Program-made: the position numbers and the translations under genes | Notes under the pieces: model-generated | The model's input: only the letters and a program-made list of their open reading frames with translations | The model's database searches: none | Told to the model about the DNA's origin: nothing | NCBI RefSeq assembly: GCF_003574675.1 | Contig: NZ_QOAZ01000030.1 | Span: 1 to 41,320 of the forward strand | Direction of reading: 5' to 3' | Length of the DNA: 41,320 nt | Origin: Azohydromonas sediminis | GTDB taxonomy: Bacteria; Pseudomonadota; Gammaproteobacteria; Burkholderiales; Burkholderiaceae_C | In this document: positions 38,335 to 41,320 of the stretch, in pieces | Layout: each line of letters opens with the position of its first letter | Position numbering within the stretch: the stretch's first letter is position 1

Positions 38335-39527
38335 GTCAGATGGGCTCGGGTGTAGGCGACGATGCGCTCGGCGGCTTCGACGCACTCGTCGAGCGGCGCC
38401 ACCAGCGCCATGCGGATGCGCCCGGCGCCGGGGTTGACGCCACGCGCGCTGCGCGCGAGCAGGCTGCCGGGAAGGACGGCGACATTGTATTGAGCGAGCA
38501 GTCCACGGGCGAACGCGACGTCGTCGGCCCCCGGCACGCCGGCCCACAGGTAAAAGCCGGCGTCGGGCAGTTTCACGTCGAGCACGTCGGCGAGCATCGG
38601 CGTGACGCGCTCGAACTTGAGGCGGTATTGCGCACGGTTGTCGCGCACGTGCGCCTCGTCGTTCCACGCGGCGATGCTGGCCGCCTGCACCGGCAGGCTC
38701 ATCGCGCTGCCGTGGTACGTGCGGTACAGCAGGAAGTCCTTCAGCAGCGCGGCGTCGCCGGCGACGAAGCCCGAGCGCATCCCCGGCACGTTGCTGCGCT
38801 TGGACAGGCTCGTGAACACGACCAGCCGCTCGAAGCGGTCGCGCCCGAGCGCGCGTGCGGCCTGCAGCGCCCCCAGCGGCGGCTCGTCGCCGAAGTAGAT
38901 CTCGGAGTAGCACTCGTCGCTGGCGATCACGAAGCCGTGGCGGTCGCTCAGCTCGAACAGCCGCTGCCATTCCACCAGCGGCATCACGGCGCCGGTCGGG
39001 TTGCCCGGCGAGCAGACGTACAGCAGCTGCGTGCGCGCCCACGTCGCCTCGTCGATGCCGCTCCAGTCGACGGCGAAGTTGCGCGCCGGGTCGCTGTTCG
39101 CGTAGGCCACCTGTGCGCCGGCGAGCAGCGCCGCGCCCTCGTAGATCTGGTAGAACGGGTTCGGCACGACGACGGTCGCGCCGGGCCGCGACGCATCGAC
39201 GACGGCCTGCGCGAACGCGAACAGCGCCTCGCGCGAGCCGTTGACCGGCAGCACCTGCGTCGCCGGGTCGAGCGCGACGCCGTAGCGGCGCTGCACCCAG
39301 CCGGCGATCGCTTCGCGCAGCGCCGGCGTGCCGGCGGTGGCCGGGTAGCTCGACAGCCCCTGCAGCGCGCCGACCAGCGCGCGCTCGACGAGTGGCGGCG
39401 TCGGGTGCTTGGGCTCGCCGATGCCCAGGCTGATCGGCCGGTGCGCCGGCGACGGCACGATGTCGCGCGTGAGCTCGCGCAGGCGCTCGAAGGGGTAGGG
39501 GTGCAGGCGCTGCAGCAGCGGATTCAT
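38331..39527 (-). CDS. dapC: N-succinyldiaminopimelate aminotransferase
   Basis: A 398-residue class I PLP-dependent aminotransferase converting N-succinyl-2-amino-6-oxopimelate to N-succinyl-LL-diaminopimelate with glutamate. [36 protein letters not shown] and [11 protein letters not shown] are typical. The PLP lysine lies in [16 protein letters not shown] and the substrate-binding Arg in GRIRMALV. The context (dapD, dapE) makes DapC the best assignment. ATG 39527 gives [17 protein letters not shown]; there is no ribosome binding site upstream. First gene of the operon. Confidence 0.92.
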   Translation of the reverse strand: MNPLLQRLHPYPFERLRELTRDIVPSPAHRPISLGIGEPKHPTPPLVERALVGALQGLSSYPATAGTPALREAIAGWVQRRYGVALDPATQVLPVNGSREALFAFAQAVVDASRPGATVVVPNPFYQIYEGAALLAGAQVAYANSDPARNFAVDWSGIDEATWARTQLLYVCSPGNPTGAVMPLVEWQRLFELSDRHGFVIASDECYSEIYFGDEPPLGALQAARALGRDRFERLVVFTSLSKRSNVPGMRSGFVAGDAALLKDFLLYRTYHGSAMSLPVQAASIAAWNDEAHVRDNRAQYRLKFERVTPMLADVLDVKLPDAGFYLWAGVPGADDVAFARGLLAQYNVAVLPGSLLARSARGVNPGAGRIRMALVAPLDECVEAAERIVAYTRAHLT

Positions 39528-39533
39528 CGGCCG

Positions 39534-39539
39534 ATTATC
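39534..39539 (-). promoter_or_regulatory. -10-like element just upstream of dapC
   Basis: GATAAT on the minus strand ends six bases before the dapC ATG, with no good -35 and no Shine-Dalgarno. If used, transcription would begin at or beside the start codon, giving a leaderless message. The surrounding 39534-39570 stretch is the most AT-rich in the dapC-alkB intergenic region. Confidence 0.25.
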
Positions 39540-39631
39540 GAAGACGCTATCGAAAACGACTGCGGCGGCCGGGCCCCGTGCGCGGCGAGCCCGCATTGAC
39601 GCGTGGCGCGCGCGGCGCGCATCATCGTGCG

Positions 39632-40663
39632 GTGACGACCACGGCCTCGACTCCCGCATCGCCCGCGCGCTTCATGCTCGCGTGGCTGATGCCGCTGGCG
39701 GTCGGCGTGGCGGCGTGGCGCACGCCTTGGGCCGCGTGGGCCACCGCGCTCGGCTTCCAGGTCGTGCTCGCGCTCGTCGAGCGCGCCGCGCCGCGCTGGA
39801 CGTCGCCGCCGCCGGCGGCGTCGGCCACGCCCGGATTCGTTGCCGTGCTGCGCGCGCACGCGCTGTGGCAGGCGCTGCTGCTCGCGCTCGGCGTCGCGCT
39901 GGCGGTGCGCCACGTCGACGGCGGCGGTTCGTGGTGGGCCGTCGTCGCGCTCGGCCTCGGCGTGGGCGGCGTCACCGGCAGCCAGGGCATCACGTTCGCG
40001 CACGAGCTCGGCCACTCGAAGTCCAGGCTCGACCGCGCGCTCGGCTGGCTGCTGATGGGCAGCGTGCTGTATGCGCACTTCATGGTCGAGCACTACCGCG
40101 GTCACCACCCGCGCGCGGCCACGCGCGACGACCCGGCCACGGCGCGCTACGGCGAGAGCCTGTGGCGCTTCCTGCCGCGCACGCTGGTGGGCAGCTTCGC
40201 GAGCGCGTGGCGGCTCGAGGCGCAGCAGCTCGCGCGCCTGCGGCGCGGCTGGCACCGCAGCGCGCTCGCGTGGGCCACGCTGGCGCAGTTCGCGCTGCTC
40301 GCCGCGCTGGCCGCCTTCGGCGGCGGTGCGGCGCTGCTGTTCTGGCTCGTGCAGGCGGCCTACGCGGTGTTCCTGCTCGAGGCGATCAACTACGTCGAGC
40401 ACTACGGGCTCGAGCGGCGCATCGGCGAAGGCGGCCGGCGCGAGCCGTTCGGCGTGCAGCACGCGTGGAACGCCGACCACGCGCTGACGAACTGCTTCAT
40501 CGCCAACCTGCAGCGCCACAGCGACCACCACCTGCACGCCTGGAAGCCGTACCCGACGCTGGCCGCGCTGCCGGGCCCGCAGCTGCCCACCGGCTACGCC
40601 GGCTGCCTGTTCCTCGCGTCGGTGCCGCCGCTGTGGTTCCGCGTGATGCACCCGCGGCTGTAG
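39632..40663 (+). CDS. alkB: AlkB-type alkane 1-monooxygenase
   Basis: A 343-residue integral membrane non-haem di-iron hydroxylase that adds oxygen to the terminal carbon of alkanes. Its histidine boxes match AlkB: HELGHSKS (124-131), EHYRGHH (153-159), NYVEHYG (253-259) and LQRHSDHH (293-300). Several hydrophobic segments surround them. It is shorter than many AlkB proteins (~400), and no rubredoxin is fused or adjacent, so electron supply must come from elsewhere. GTG 39632 is chosen because the upstream part of the frame does not resemble protein. A fatty-acid or other alkyl substrate remains possible. It is divergent from dapC. Confidence 0.9.
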   Translation: MTTTASTPASPARFMLAWLMPLAVGVAAWRTPWAAWATALGFQVVLALVERAAPRWTSPPPAASATPGFVAVLRAHALWQALLLALGVALAVRHVDGGGSWWAVVALGLGVGGVTGSQGITFAHELGHSKSRLDRALGWLLMGSVLYAHFMVEHYRGHHPRAATRDDPATARYGESLWRFLPRTLVGSFASAWRLEAQQLARLRRGWHRSALAWATLAQFALLAALAAFGGGAALLFWLVQAAYAVFLLEAINYVEHYGLERRIGEGGRREPFGVQHAWNADHALTNCFIANLQRHSDHHLHAWKPYPTLAALPGPQLPTGYAGCLFLASVPPLWFRVMHPRL

Positions 40664-40701
40664 GCGGCGTGCGCCGCGGCCTGAAGCCGCGGCCGCCGGC
40701 G

Positions 40702-41223
40702 ATGTGGATCGGGTTCGCGGCGGTCGCCGCCGGCGCCTATGCCGCGGTGCTCGCGCTGCTGTGGGCGGCGCAGGAGCGGCTGATCTTCATGCCGCAGCCG
40801 CTGCCGGCCGCGCACCGCTTCGCGTTCGGCCCCGACGTGCACGAGACCTGGGTCGACGTGCCCGGCGCGCGGCTGCACGCGCTGCACTTGCAGCTGCCGG
40901 CGCCGGCGGGCCTCGTGTTCTTCCTGCACGGCAACGCCGGCAACCTCGACGGCTGGTTCGCCGACGTCGGCTTCTACCGCCGCGCCGGTCACGACCTGTT
41001 CATGCCCGACTACCGCGGCTACGGCAAGAGCAGCGGCCGCATCGACAGCGAGGCGCAGCTGCACGCCGACGTGCGCGCCGCGTGGGCGTCAGAGGCTGAG
41101 AGGCAATTGATCGCCGCAGACGCCCGTCGGGTTGGCGTCAGGGCCAGAGGAACGAACGTCACGCGGCGCTGCTGCGCGGGTGATGTCGCTGCGACGGGCT
41201 CGTGCGCGCTTCGCAGCGCTTGA
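40702..41223 (+). pseudogene. Alpha/beta hydrolase (BEM46/YqkD-like), interrupted
   Basis: ATG 40702 (GTG 40669 also possible) begins with one membrane anchor (FAAVAAGAYAAVLALLWAA), then QERLIFMPQPLP, the oxyanion motif FFLHGNAGNLDGW and LFMPDYRGYGKSSG, typical of the family. Similarity stops after AQLHADVRAAWA (~41093). The frame then continues for ~44 residues of unrelated sequence to a stop at 41223. The nucleophile elbow and the rest of the catalytic triad are missing. The following sequence has the look of the outer end of an insertion sequence. It lies only a few bases after alkB. Confidence 0.75.
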
Positions 41224-41253
41224 TTCGGGTCGATTTCTCATCTTCCGCACCCC
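41094..41253. other. Foreign-looking segment interrupting the hydrolase gene
   Basis: 160 bases with lower GC and no coding style of the neighbours, between the break in the alpha/beta hydrolase and a minus-strand C-terminal tail. It holds a small hairpin (GACGCC 41119-41124 with GGCGTC 41134-41139). Probably the non-coding end of an insertion element whose gene enters from the right edge; I cannot name the family. Confidence 0.45.
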
Positions 41254-41319
41254 TTACGCGGCCGCCAGGGCCGCTGCGGGCGCACCTGTGCCCAGACCGA
41301 CCCACTGCGGTGCGATCTT
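41254..41319 (-). CDS. C-terminal tail of an unidentified protein (partial)
   Basis: The minus-strand frame entering from the right edge ends at TAA (41256-41254) and encodes KIAPQWVGLGTGAP plus an Ala-rich end. It resembles the tail at 1-63 (APQ-x2-GLG). Its position next to a disrupted gene suggests a transposase, but too little is visible to tell. Confidence 0.45.
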   Translation of the reverse strand, partial: KIAPQWVGLGTGAPAAALAAA

Positions 41320-41320
41320 G

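Overview
Organism. Very high GC, strong G/C preference at third codon positions and tight ATGA gene overlaps. The dapC-dapD-pilU-dapE-prmB order, two Bug-type (TTT) solute receptors, RlmB, a class III sirtuin and FliA-like promoters of the form TCAAGT-N-GCCGATA all point to a betaproteobacterium of the order Burkholderiales (Rubrivivax/Leptothrix/Comamonadaceae-like). This placement is inferred from gene content and sequence style; no rRNA or tRNA gene was seen.

Layout. 0-5.2 kb: the tail of an unidentified gene, a membrane acyltransferase-like protein (DUF1624), a small protein behind a convincing sigma-28 promoter, rlmB, a sirtuin, upp and an MFS carrier, with two copies of an interspersed palindromic repeat. 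5.2-12.8 kb (minus strand): a 1224-residue hybrid histidine kinase, an MFS carrier coupled to a D-2-hydroxyacid dehydrogenase, a hypothetical protein and an FRG-domain protein. 13.0-14.1 kb: two small exported proteins, one with a 15-glycine run and a long Gln/Arg/Thr coiled coil, behind an FNR-like site. 14.2-24.9 kb: a catabolic/transport island around a FadR-type (GntR/FCD) regulator. On the minus strand are the regulator, a Bug receptor with an internal deletion and a leaderless ModA-like protein. On the plus strand are a fumarylacetoacetase-family hydrolase, an intact Bug receptor, a DUF1028 protein and a complete Dpp/Opp-type ABC importer, with a third repeat copy between the importer's binding-protein and permease genes.

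24.9-27.7 kb is a decay zone: a multiply broken gene, an IS110-family element and an alpha/beta-hydrolase remnant lacking its centre. The IS110 element is the most interesting object here. Upstream of its transposase, a 121-nt segment closed by a 13-bp stem carries short sequences that match both halves of the inferred target and of the element's own joined ends, in the arrangement expected of a bridge RNA. 27.7-34.3 kb: a MaoC/FAS1-like dehydratase, lexA with two tandem SOS-box candidates, an asparaginase, an ABC-F ATPase and an EAL-CBS-GGDEF protein behind a second sigma-28 promoter. 34.2-39.5 kb (minus): the lysine/DAP operon with pilU and prmB, mostly joined by ATGA overlaps. 39.6-41.3 kb: an AlkB-type alkane hydroxylase and an alpha/beta hydrolase cut off by inserted DNA. 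The C-terminal tail encoded at the right edge resembles the one at the left edge.

How it fits together. Housekeeping blocks (rlmB-sirtuin-upp; dap-pilU-prmB; lexA) are interleaved with a regulated uptake-and-degradation island and mobile DNA. Two or three genes look like members of a flagellar/chemotaxis regulon although no flagellar structural gene lies in the window. All functional statements come from motifs read by eye; no database search was possible.
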